Of a stretch of 64,000 bases of DNA, positions 12,119 through 23,900 are shown piece by piece; position 1 is the stretch's first letter, and every line of letters begins with the position of its first letter. The DNA is taken from positions 7,069,775 through 7,133,774 of the forward strand of contig JALIRH010000008.1 in assembly GCA_023055505.1 (NCBI GenBank), read 5' to 3'. The notes beneath the pieces are model-generated. The model searched no databases and was not told the origin of the DNA. It was given only the letters and a program-made list of their open reading frames with translations. Made by a program: the position numbers and the translations under genes. The stretch is from Callipepla californica brunnescens (Eukaryota > Chordata > Aves > Galliformes > Odontophoridae).

Positions 12119-13678
12119 AGCCCAGGAAGCAGTACACCTGACAATCAGCAAAGGATACGTACAGAAAGAAAATCTCAGCAGTTATTAAAGAATATGTACT
12201 GATTTTGTATTACTACTTACAGAGGCAGAAAAAAAAAGAAAGAAATTCAAAATGCAAACCAAAATAAAGAATTTCTTTCCACTCTGGAAAGCACAGACTG
12301 TTTTAAAATTTGACCAGCTGATAAAACCTCTTCTATCTTCACACCAGTTTTTACTCTTCCCAGTAACAGACTCTCAGAGACTGTTTTCATTGTCATAGCA
12401 TGTCCCTGCAGAAATCATTACTGAGGATAGCCACCATGTGCAGAACTGGCAGCACACCTACCCATGGAAACGGACACACTACTCACAGCACACTTTGCGC
12501 TTTTCAGCATGACAGTTTCCAGCATGTTAATCATTTTACTTTCATGGGTAACCATGTACATGCTGCAGTCTGCAACTGTGCCGGAATGGACACAGTCTCT
12601 CACGTGAAAATGCCTATGGTGCAGAAGCTGGTATACTGTGCTTTCCCTTTACAAGGAATTTTATGCTCCTCCAAGTGCAGATGTACCCCTTTCCTTCTGT
12701 GAAATCCCCAGCTAAAGATAAGCCAAATAAAATCTAGAGGGAAAAGGGAAGAAAAGTCATAATTCTACTTTTTTATTATAGAAGGAGCCAGCTCTCCAGG
12801 ATTACAGTTTAGTACTCAGCTCCATAATGAATTATTTATCCTAGTAAAACAAAAATACTTTATTTAAGATGACAGAGAGCCTGTAAATTTGCTTCTTATG
12901 TATGCATTGACTAATTAGATTAATTAAGCATGCGTACACTTCTGAACAATCAGGCAGGTGGCAAATCACATTCAAGACGACTTACGTGATTCATCCTATC
13001 ATCCTCACACTTGACAAATGACATCCATTCCAGCATGAAACCAGGGCAGAAAATAGCCCATTACTTGCAATTTACAGTACCATTCTTCTCACATTTTATT
13101 TACTTCTTTAAAGGAACTAAGACAAACAAAGGGTTCCCGGTAGCTAATCCTCTTTCATATGAGCACTCAGAAATATAATTCACTGTACTGCATTAGAGCA
13201 GCAAAGCCTGGTAAAGCTATTAACACCGTGACTGAAACCGAAATCTGTGCGATGCAGGAACCCTGCAGTAAGGCTGGGGAACTGCGCTGAGGCTCTTACG
13301 CTCAGTGCTGTGAAACAACCTTTCATTTTCTTGTCAAGCAATAAAACGAAGGAAAGGAGAGAGCTGGGGAATTTTTTACCCAGTCGTACCTTTGCTGCTT
13401 GAGACAGCTACAAGGCCAGAAGCTCCTGAAACACTGCAGCCTGGCACGGTGAGATGGCAGCCTGCTGAACCTGCATGGCCCCCTCATGGAGGGCTGGGAG
13501 AAGGGCCCACAGCCTGCGCCCTCACACAGAGCACCGAGGGCACCCTGCTACCAGCTGCCATCCCCACAGCCCAGGGACAGAGCCCAGCACACGCTGCAGC
13601 CAGTGCCAGCCCTCATGGTGCCACCAAACCTCGCTGCTGCAGCAGGAACCAGAGGGATCGGACAGCAGCACTCCACAC
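12119..13678. other. Unique DNA with homeodomain-rich block
   Basis: No exon recognised. The stretch 12815-12965 is AT-rich and repeat-free, and holds two TAATTA homeodomain cores in one composite, TAATTAGATTAATTA (12912-12926), beside GCATGC. It reads like a conserved non-coding element, but only alignment can show this. The DNA from 13390 to 13680 is GC-richer and contributes to a 180-codon frame that runs into the adjacent CR1, so that frame is not a gene. Confidence 0.4.
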
Positions 13679-13679
13679 T

Positions 13680-13944
13680 TCCACCACTGATAGGACAAGA
13701 GGGAACGCTTTTAAACTGAAGCAGGGGAGATTTAGATTCGGTGTCAGGGGAAAGTTTTTCACTGAGAGGATGGTAACTCCTGGCACTGCTGCCCAGGAAA
13801 ACTGTGGGTGCCCCATCCCTGGAGGTGTCCAAGGCCAGGCTGCACGAGGCCCTGGGCAGCCTGCCCACGGCAGGGCTTGGGACTGGATGATCTTGAAGGT
13901 CCCTTCCAACCCCAGCCATGCTATGATTCTGTGACTGTATGATT
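13680..13944 (+). mobile_element. CR1: CR1 retroposon, 5'-truncated 3' end, sense
   Basis: From CACTGATAGGACAAGAGGG the sequence follows the CR1 3' region in order: a TTTAGATT...TTTTTCACTGAGAGGATGGT block, then TGGCACTGCTGCCCAGG, then GTGGGTGCCCCATCCCTGGA, then a GGATGATCTTGAAGGTCCC block, and an end in ATGCTATGATTCTGTGA...TATGATTG, the short ATTCTRTG-type repeats that replace a poly(A) tail in CR1. It is about 265 bp, the usual severe 5' truncation, with no reverse-transcriptase part. It is the best preserved CR1 piece in the window. The family call is firm; the subfamily is not resolved. Confidence 0.93.
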
Positions 13945-16900
13945 GTCTCCACAAAACAAGGAACGTGCCAAAAAAAATTAAAAAGAAAAAAAAAAAGTCA
14001 AATTTGAATGGAAGGGATTTAACAGTCTTTGCTCATCTTTATGAACTTAAATGCTGAGGCTTTCACTACGAGTTAATGAAGGGTTTGCACAGCTCCTTTT
14101 CTTGCGCGCTGTCACTAATCAGAAGTAGTGAGCTACCTCAAAGCCTCATTACTAGCCAACAAAAAAAGGCAATGAATCCTCAAACAGAAGTTTTGCTGCA
14201 GTGGCACATTGCCATTTAGCTAGAGGGAGGCAGGAAAGCAAGTCAGCAGTGACATATTCTGTGCATCCAGCTGGGAGGAAAAGAAAACCCCAGTATAATA
14301 CCCCATCTTATCGGAAGTAGTTAATCTGACATAACTTACTTAAAAAATTACAGTCTATTAAAAAGGCATGTAAGCAATGCAGCTGAAAACAAGTCTACAC
14401 AGGAATCAGCTAGCATAATTATGGTTGGCTATAAAATAGAAGAGAGAAGAAAAAAACTGTGCATAATTTACCAGCTGACAAATGTTAATGACAAATAGAA
14501 GAAAACAGGTCCTCGACAAAGAACAAATAATCACTGCTCACTTTGTAGTTTCACTTCAGAACTCAAACATTTTTATCCCCCAAAAAAAACACAAAAAAAA
14601 AACACAAATAAATCATCTTGCATCTTTGCAACCACCAGGACAGCACAGAGATGGGTAGTCCCCACGTGTGTTATCACACACAGGTTGCATGTGAAGAAAA
14701 CATATCTGAGCATGGAATCCTGCAAGATTAATATTGCTCTCCATCTCTTAACAAGATAATCACATGCGTTGTGTAACGTTAAGCATATGAGCAGCCCTTC
14801 TGGAGCTATACTTTAAATTCAGGACACGCTCAGCTACTTTGCTGAACTGAAGCCATGGGGAATGCCAGGGAGACTGTGCTATATGTTCCACACAGTCAGA
14901 AAAGAGGGCTGTGAGGATTTAAGCACTACGTGCTGCTACCCGCAAATCTCTCTCATTGCAGTGTGAAAAATAAGTCATCATCATTTTCAGGTGTTATATT
15001 TTTGTCGCTTTGGAAGCACAAAGGTGTGACATTCCCACAGCAGCCTTTGGCCGAGCACCCCCAGGATACCTGCACAGTGACTGAAGGCCCCTGATCCTCA
15101 TTCATTTTCTCCCCTCACGTTAAGGACAGTCTGTAACATTACTCATAATCAGGGCCAGTAATTTGCAAAAAGAACAACTGTCCTGGAGGCGAGGATTCTC
15201 AAGCATTGGGTACCTTAGGAGAGCAGGGGGGACAAGGGGAGCTAGATAAGACACCAAATGATTTTGCGATGTCCATAATATGCAGTTATCTTGGGAAGGA
15301 GACGTGCTAAAAAATAACATCAGGCCTAGAATAACTCCAGGCTGACTTTTAAAGGAACACTGGAGCCTAACAAGAGGCTAAGTAGTGACTAAGTGTCTTG
15401 TTGCATCATGGGCCCCCAGAAACCATGGCCTGAGGAAGCAAACACAGCAAGTGTCATCTTGGATGTTGCCCACACTCTGTTCTGGACTGTCCCAATGACC
15501 AGACTGCCACCTAGATGAACCTACGCTTGGGGTAAATTTCCATTACATGTTTATCTGGCAGATCCACGGTGGGAGGATGACATGATTAGCCTGATCAAGA
15601 CTTAATTACCAAGACCTAATTGGTTATCTGAAAAATAGAATCTAGCATGACAAGTAATTATTTTCCATACTTACATATTCATATGCTCTTTCAAGAGGCC
15701 AATTTTTCATAGCAAAAGACAACAATTAGCAATACTTTAAAATGTTACACAATTAGGATTTGTTTCAAAGTGTCTTACTAGGCACTTCAATGCACAGCTC
15801 TATTTATGCCCAACACCTTTTCAAAAAAATCAAATCTCTGTATTATTTATCACAGTATTTTTTAGGAATTAAATACCTTGTGACTACAGGGAGGATTTTA
15901 TTGAATAATCAGTTCTCATACACTGATCAGCTGAGTGAAAAATGTGGACAGAAGGCGTGGAAGGAGGAGGCCCTAGAAGTCTGCTACTACCTTCTTTACT
16001 GCCCTCTGTCTCGCCTTACCATTCTAATTGTGTATATACAGCATCTTTACCAAAAACCACAAAGTGTGTTTTGACAGCTCTGATAAACACAAAGAATGGA
16101 ACACAAGCATTACAAATATGTCTGCACAACACATGAAACAACATGTACATAATAACCCCAGCAATTTTATTTAATGTACTCTAGCTTTCAAATGTTGTTT
16201 CCCTGGCTTGTCCAAGAAGGCTGACTCCAGCATGAACACTGCCGGATTCACTGCTTGGGATCTTTTATTCTTTTTTTTCCCCCTTTAGAGGTCAGCCTCT
16301 CAAGTAATAGCTTCTGAATTTTAGCTGTCAGCAGTATTTCTTCCTCTTTTCTCCTGCTGCTCAGGTCAATCATCTTTTCCCATTGAGGATGGAAAACCTA
16401 CCTGTTCCTTTGCTCTCTAATTATAATCTTCAATTCATCTTCCTTCACTTTCAATTCTTAAACCACGCTGGTCTTCTTTTCTTTCTCTGCCACCTGAATA
16501 TGTTTTTCTCCTGCCTCAAGAGTTTTCACGCAGCTAGCCAGGATGACATATAACCAGTAACTAGCATTTACTTCTATTCATAAGATCCCTGTCCCTTCCT
16601 AAGTGTCACCCTGAAGTTTAAGCACATGCAATTGCACATTTATTATGTCAAGACTGCTGAGGACCACATATGTTGTGCCTCCCCAGGCTCGTCCCTTTCC
16701 TACCAGGTCTCTTCCTTCTGAGATCCCACTCTTCCCTGTGCCAAGTAGCTCCTTCCCATCGGGGATGCTGTCTGTCTGCAGCACTGAGCTGCCAGAAACC
16801 CGAGCCAGGAGCCAGCAGAGGAGCCACAGAACAGCGTGCCCAGTGGAGCCCTTCTCTGCCTGCAAGCTCGGGAAGCCTCCTACCTTTTTATTACTTACAG

Positions 16901-19329
16901 CATTACAAGCAGTATTGCAAGAGGGGCTTAACCTCAATGCACATCATCTATCCATGCCAGAGGATTTAGTAGTCTGATTTTTTAATAACTTTATCAATAT
17001 AGATGTGTATTAAAGCCTTCCTGGGCATATACATTTTCATCTCGTGAAGTAAATCAGCCTTGGGAACAGACAATAGACAAATAATTCTTTTTAATCCCTG
17101 TCTTTTCAAGTTCTCATAACTTCTTATAAATAGAACAACCAAAACACTGCTGTTATTTAAGGGAATTTAATCTCTGAGTATTTCCCAAAGACATGCTGCA
17201 CTTAATGGACTCCACACATCACATCCAGAGCTCCCAGCATTACTAGCTGGTCAGAACACGTGTTAGAAGGACATCCCAGAGATGGCACCTGACCCCGGGG
17301 CTGTTAGTCAGGATGAGTGCTGGGATTTCTCAGACCACTCTACCAAAGTGCTTCAGATCTCTCAGCAGTCAGTTTGAAAGTGTGTGGGTCAATTCAGTGC
17401 ATGAGGGAGCTGTACTTGCCTGAAATCCTTGGTTCTGAAGACTTGGTAAGAACAAAGATAACTTTTAGCATCATGGATCTCTCCCTCAGGACACACCAAG
17501 TGTCCATTGCCTGCTCCAAAGAAGCACGCAGCACCCCGACACGGAGCGCACAAACTCTGCAGAGCAGGAGTGAGAAGCAGCCTCCTGGTGCAACAGTCCT
17601 GCTCCCTGAGCAAACTGCACCCTACTTGCCCTGGGAGGACAGGCAATGGCAGCACCTGTTTGGAGGACAACCAAAGAACACCACACTTCTGTTTAGAGCT
17701 CTCTCTGGAGCCGGCTGTACCAAGCCAGAACTCACATTTCAATCTGTTAGGGCCATTTTTCCCTTTCTGACAATGAAAGCTAATATGAATTCTTTTATTA
17801 GCCCTTTGGAGCCAACAAGTCCAGAGATCTCAGTGTTACGACAGACACAAGATGCATTAGTGCGTCTATATGGATTTAAAGCAGTCAATGAGGTCTCGTG
17901 ACTACCAAGAATCAGGAAACCTAGCCACAAGGGTTTCTTTAACCCTTTTTATTAAAACTTAGATTCTTTCCACACTGCATTTTCCAGTAAAGTAAGCAGA
18001 ATACTGCCACCAAATTTGACCATAAAATGGAAATGAGTGAAAACAAATGACATTTCTCTTGTGGGTTCCCTTTCTCGACTACAGTTTTGCACAAAGTCAA
18101 ATTTTCATGGACACAAAAACTAACATCAGCTTATAGGGAGCATGGCAAAAACAGAATTCATTCCAGAAATCATGTTACTGAAATACTGTGCAAATGGACC
18201 TACAACAAAACAGCAAGTACAACCTCATAACAAGAGCTACATTCCCTTGGAAAGGCCTGGAACAAAAATAAAGGTACAGTATGGCAAAGATCAGAAACTC
18301 CAGAGAAAGCTGTGGAATGCACGTTTAAGTGAAAACTGGTGTGCTGCATGGGGACACTGAAATAAAGCATCATGCAGAGCTGTTGGTACTGGTCTCAATC
18401 AAGCCAGTAGCAATACTCATAATTATTTTCGTGGCAACAGGTTTGTATCCATGGGGAACTCCAACCAAACTTTAACATGTGCTAGAAATGAAAATATATT
18501 TGAAGAGCTCATTTTTGTCTGCCAGCTTTCAATGGTAGCTTAATTAATCAAAAACTTACAACAGTTTCCTCATCACAAAACAAAAAAGCGAGTGTCAAAA
18601 TACACAACAGATTACACAAAAGAAGCAAAAAAGCAAGTCCAAGGCAGCTCGTACAAGACCTGCTCACACAGCAAAGGAACTAAAGAAAACCTCAGCAAAT
18701 TTCCACTGAGTTTTTCTAGTGGGTTAATTCCGGGTGATAATAAAGTCCCGAAATCAGGCTGCGCAGGCAGGTGTAATCATTACCAAGACTGATAGACTGT
18801 AAAGCACCAGTGTTCAAACCTTAATTTAAATCTCTGGTAGAATTCATATTAAAAGACATATTAGGTGGTCCCTGTTAGACTGCTGTGAACTTTCCATTAT
18901 ATAAAGTAGTCTATAAAGTATTTTCCAGCAGACTGTTTGCTGTCTTAATTATACAGCGTGATATATAATCTATATCATTGGCAGTTCATTCTCTCCCTGG
19001 CAATTTTCCAGTAGTAAAATAATAAACCCTTTGTATGTTTTCAAGTCAATAAATAGCTCAAAAATAATAAAAGATCTTTCGCTTTAAAGACCCGTTTCTC
19101 CTTTTTTTGTTGTTTATTTTTCTTTTTCAAAAAGCAAGCTTTTTAGTCCAATGGAGATTAAATAAGTACCGAAAGTCAACAGTTTTAAGTCTATTAAACC
19201 TAGAGGAGAAAAAGTCTCTACAGTTAGAAAATAGGTTTTCTGGGTTTTGTGCTTAAGTTGCTTGGGTTCAAAGGACGGCGAATGCCTTAAAGAAGCCACT
19301 GATAAAAAATGCTGGAGCCCTTCATACAA
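13945..19329. other. Unique non-coding DNA, possible conserved blocks
   Basis: A-rich patches lie at 13968-13998 and 14578-14612. The block 15530-15740 is AT-rich with an imperfect 14-bp tandem (15597-15610 and 15611-15624, AAGACTTAATTACC/AAGACCTAATTGGT) that duplicates a TAATT core. The block 18880-19100 is also AT-rich and repeat-free. A 194-codon open frame at 17317-17901 starts at GTG (first ATG 17401, weak Kozak) and matches no family I know. No exon is supported. Confidence 0.4.
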
Positions 19330-19480
19330 AAAGCTGATCGGACTCGGGCACGGCCGGCTCCGCAGGGCAGCACAGCACGGAGGCAGCGAGCAGCCGGTGA
19401 GATGGGAGCAGAGCTGCTACCTGCAGCTCCTCGTGCAGCTGCGCTTTGATTCACGCCGGGTATAAATACACGTGTATAAT
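19330..19480 (+). promoter_or_regulatory. CpG-dense patch with TATA box, candidate promoter
   Basis: About 13 CpG occur in 150 bp, near the count expected from base composition, and at the downstream edge lies GGGTATAAATAC with a perfect TATAAATA at 19461-19468. A start site would be expected about 30 bp downstream, near 19490-19500. An ATG opening a frame with a hydrophobic segment follows at 19539. The combination of CpG density, TATA box and downstream frame in the right order makes this the best promoter candidate in the window. No transcript evidence is available. Confidence 0.35.
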
Positions 19481-19538
19481 CTATCTTCTAATTAAATCTC
19501 CCCCCAGAAATTATACTGCTGCAGTTCCTGGCAGATTG

Positions 19539-19683
19539 ATGGCTAAAATGCTGCACCGGGAAGGACTACAAGATGCCACCGATGGCTCGGTACTTTTCAG
19601 GGCCGTCAGAATAATGCTGTTAGTGATAATGGGATCCTTGTGCCACTGTGACAGCCGGTCAGTGGCCCCATCACAGTTACCAG
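19539..19683 (+). other. Candidate first coding exon with hydrophobic segment
   Basis: The frame starts at ATG 19539, about 70 bp downstream of the TATA box, and runs 48 codons to a possible splice donor CAG/GTATTT (intron from 19684); unspliced it stops at 19718. Residues 24-37 (RIMLLVIMGSLCHC) are hydrophobic behind an Arg-containing N-terminus, like a signal peptide or signal anchor. Kozak context is only fair (T at -3, G at +4). I do not recognise the protein. The donor is moderate and no second exon was found, so chance remains likely. Confidence 0.2.
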
Positions 19684-19718
19684 GTATTTACAACTGCTCT
19701 TCTCCACAGAGACACTAG

Positions 19719-20883
19719 CGATGATCAGAATAAAACAACAATAGCAACAGCTCTCATAAAAAGCAGAAGCACAGCCCACACTGGGCCATGCACAGGAGGG
19801 CAGCCACACTTCCACAGCGGTGCTGAGCAGGGGACACTCTACTGGCTACAAATGGAGGGAGGGTGGAAGGAAGCAGTGTGCCAGGCTGAAAGCCTGCAGA
19901 ATGGCGGCTTGCCCCGGGTTTGAGGCCACTCTCAGTTCACAGCCCTAGGTCTGCCTGACTTCAGAGCTTTGTCAGGACGTGCCTCACTGAAATGTCAGAT
20001 GGTCTGCCAGAGCAAGCTCTTGGAGAAGAGAGCACAACTCGCTATCACTACAAAGACGGAAAACCTTGCTCCTTCCAACAGCGGTTTGGTGGATCTGCAA
20101 GCATACACAGAACACACAAACACCAGGACTTAAAAACATTTGTGATGCTCTTCTAGGGTAACATAATAACAAGTGCCAAATGCAAGAAGCGTTTGTTCCT
20201 CATGCAGGAGGTAGGAAATAATCCTCAAAGGACTTTCAATCCGATATCCCAAAGTACCCAATAAAAAGAAAAATCACTGTTACTCATTATGCAGGTCAGC
20301 ACGCAGAGGTATAATGGCCTTATCAAGATCCAACACAAACCTGAAGGAGAGCTGGGAATAGAACCCCATTTCCCAAGCCCAGCAAAATGTTTTCCAAAGC
20401 ACACTGTTCTCTCAGATTTCATTAAGAAAGAAAAAAACCCACAGAATACCATTAGAACTGTGTAAGGCTATCCTAACTCCACACCTTCTGACATCCTTTA
20501 GGGCCTTCCCATGGGCGATAACACTCCTAGACCATCCACAGGAGGTGAAACACACGTGCTCAATCCAGGAACTTCTTTCCACTTAAGTAAATGCATTCTG
20601 ACTTCACAGGGTGTGAACAATTTGAAAGAGCTGGGGATTCTCCTTGTGTTACGTGAATTATTTACCACAGTGGTGCCACAGACTCTTTTCTTGAAGAGAA
20701 ACCTCAGGTCACTGTCCTTAAATTACTTTCATCAAAAAACAGGATTTAGACAAGGAACAGCAGCACCCAGCAGAGCGTGCACATCGCTGGGCTCAGTTCA
20801 GGGGTGCACCTGCACCTCCAGGCGGGTACAGAAACTACAAAGTATCTCATGGAGGCAAACACTCTTTAAAATGCTTTTTTTTC
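19719..20883. other. Unique non-coding DNA, no gene recognised
   Basis: Only short frames; the 136-codon frame at 20511-20921 runs into the adjacent T tract and shows no domain. No mobile element was recognised. Confidence 0.45.
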
Positions 20884-20908
20884 TTTTTTTTTTTTTTTTT
20901 TTTTTTTT
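20875..20908 (+). repeat. Poly-T tract (25 T)
   Basis: Eight T, one C and then 25 uninterrupted T (20884-20908) end in CAGGAG. A pyrimidine run followed by CAG/G looks like a strong 3' splice site, but homopolymers ending in CAG are common and no downstream exon is recognised. Read on the minus strand it is a poly(A) tract without recognisable CR1 or processed-gene sequence before it. Confidence 0.9.
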
Positions 20909-20909
20909 C

Positions 20910-23900
20910 AGGAGTTTGTAAAGAGCTTTATTTCCTCCTTTGCCTGGAAGAAAACCATACAATGAATGGCAGCGGAAGAGAAACAAGTAGGTTCACTAAA
21001 GGCAGGACTAAAGGACACCAGTTTTTTTTTCCACAGACACACCCAAACTATACTCATTCACCAGGAATCAGCAATCTTTCTTCAAAAGAAAACTGCTCTT
21101 TAGCTAATGTTGTCCCCTGCCATCATCATTCATTAGCCAAGGTATCCCATTTCTCCCAATAAATTCAACAGAAGAGTCTAAGTCACAAGTACTAACAAAA
21201 GAGTGCGATCATCCCAAGGCACCCAAAGGACAGAGGAACAGAGTAACACTACAGAAAAGACAAACAAACACACATGGCAGCAGCAACATCCTAACTCCGA
21301 GATGCACTTGCCATAAATAACTTGATTCCCTTCAGAGAACTTGTTTTAACGCGTGTCAGTGGAAATGGCATGACACTGAACAACAAAACACCCAGTTGGA
21401 ATTATTTTTTCTGGTCTCCTTCCGGGAGTATAATTTTGCATTATACATAATCATTAAATAGTGTTTTACTTCTTTACCTTTTAAAAAATTCTTATACAGC
21501 TTTATAGCCAAGGGAAAAAAAAAAAAAAAAAGTAGGAAGGATATCTAGACTGAAGATACCTCTGGAATTACTTTGAAAAATAATTTTTGATCTTTTCTGT
21601 ATCACAAAAAAAAACCTTTATTTTAAAGCAAGTACATTCAGGTGATGAATCACTGCCTTAGCTGAGATTTTGCAGTCCACGACTGAGTCATAAAGGAGAA
21701 TAAAGCTGAGAACTGAACCAGGGGAGCTGACAGTTGAGAGGACTGGGACATCAGCAGTCAGCTCTGGGCAAAAAACATACCAACACTGCACAAAGGATAA
21801 AAGAACAATTATCAAGGCCAAATAAAGGCAGTCAGCTCTGACAGTCCAACCCCATGAGACCGAATAAACCTTTTTTTTTTTTAATGCGTCATTCTAATCT
21901 GATATTGACAAAGATTTTTATGTCCTCTGATCTCTTTCCCCTGAAAAAGACTGACGCTCTTTTTAAATTAATGTTTCATGTTTCATATCTCTATATTTTT
22001 CAGGAAACACAGAAATTTTTCTTCTTCAAAAGCTTCCCACAGGTTTTGTATTGTCCCAGATTTCAACTTTCCCATCACTTGAGCAAAGATCATGTAGAAC
22101 AGACTTTTTTCCTGTTTAAGTGATGTTTTAAGAATTGAAGGTCTGTCTTCTTCTTTGGGGGTTTCAATTTTATATTTATGTCTTCTCAGCCCTAGGCCTT
22201 CTCATTTCCCAATTTATTTTTCCACTTACTTCAAGCCATCAAGCTATCTCTGCCATTAGCTCTGATTTATAACGCCTAGGAACACAATCCAATCATGAAT
22301 CTTTCTTGGGAATGCCGTAGTGGCATGAGAAAAGAACCCCATTTAGTACTCTTTCTAGGGTAGAAAACATGAAGTTTCCAGGGCTATCAAAAACATGAGA
22401 GGCTCTTTTGTCTGATATTCCCATTCCGATCCTCGCAATGCATCAGCTTGGCAGAGGGCAGGCCCATCAGGCACTTACAGGTAGGGAGGAAAGGGATTTC
22501 CTGTCTCACAAAACTAAGATTTCAAAAAGCCCTCTTTCCACAACCGGATTTAACTGAGACCTTTCAAACCTCTTCCCTAAAAGAAGAGAAAGGCCAGTTT
22601 AGTAAATTAGTCAAAAGCCAAGGTAAGGGAGATCCGGAGTTCAAACTCACAGCTTGATCCGGGCAGAGCGGGTCTCAGTGCTGCAATTCAGGCACACATC
22701 TCACTTGGGTCATCCAGAGGTCTCTGTGCAGCTATCCTCTCCAATTTCCATACTCACATTAAGAAATCTTTTAACTCCCTATTTCTTACTATGAGCAAAT
22801 ACACACACAAAAAAAAAAAACCTCAATTTTTTCACCTCCACACCTCTTAAGACAATTCCACATCTTGCTTGTTGTCAACCTATGCTTTTGTTACCTATTT
22901 CATGAGTGCTGTAGAGAAAGACATTTCATCTTTCAGTTTAAAACAATGCAGAGAAAGATTGGAAAGCATTGCCCCACTTCACTTCAAAGCTTGCAAAACT
23001 GGAACTGCAAACAAAGAGAGCTGGATTTATTTATTCAGTCAATTTCATGATCTCACTTGTGTCATTGCTTACTTTTTCTCATCTTTATCAGTTGTCCACT
23101 TCTGCTGTAAATCTGCTAAACAGAGTGGAGGAGGGCAGTAAAATGATCTTAGGATTTATTACACTACTTTTGCAGGACAGGGTTCTGTGATGCAGAATAC
23201 AGAGGATTCCTGTGGAAACATGAGACTCCTTGGTCATTTTGATCTTTTCAGCTAAAACATTCTGAAGTTACATTAAGTGACACAGGAGCCTAACCCCCTT
23301 ACCCCACAGTGGAACTTGTGCCTATTGTTGATGTTGCTTTTGAAAATAGGATATAGAGTCCAGATATATGTGATGCCACATAAAGATATCAAGTACAATT
23401 CGCTTAGAAGTTATTAAAACGCTTTAGCAATGCAGTTTTATAGCCAAGAGTCACTATTTCAGTCTGAACCCTTGGCGAATTTGTATAGGAAGTGTCCTAT
23501 CTTCCTGTGCAGTTTCACATTGTATTCTCCTGAATACGAATGAAAATTCATCTTGGACACCGTAGTGCAATGAAGAGCAGATTAATATATACTGATACGC
23601 CACCTGTCATAAAAAGTCTTGCCAATGGTTCTCACACATCTCTCCTCTATTGTTTTGTCTAATCAATAATAAGACTTATCTCTGACTTTTACATGAAAAT
23701 GGAAAAGAGGGAACACTTATCCGTCTTGTAAAGCACAGTGCTCTTCTGAGAAATGTTTGGCAGATACTGCTTCTTACAGTAACACTTTACTTTAATGGTA
23801 CTTTAATGCTGAATTGACAGTGGAAGTCCCATAGAAATGTTCAAGGAATCCACATTAATGCTAAATAAAAGTCATTATGATTTCAGAGATATGCCAGGAC

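Noticed and set aside
12255..12290. AAAGAATTTCTTTCC as part of the CR1 relic at 12.07 kb
   Set aside because: The word fits antisense CR1 at about the right distance, but the 150 bp between shows no match, so the element was not extended.
13392..13934. 180-codon open frame
   Set aside because: Its second half lies in the untranslated 3' region of a CR1 retroposon, and the antiparallel frames are equally long because the DNA is GC-rich.
20884..20912. T25 followed by CAG/G as a 3' splice site
   Set aside because: Homopolymer T runs ending in CAG recur in the window (also near 41300), and no exon-like sequence follows.
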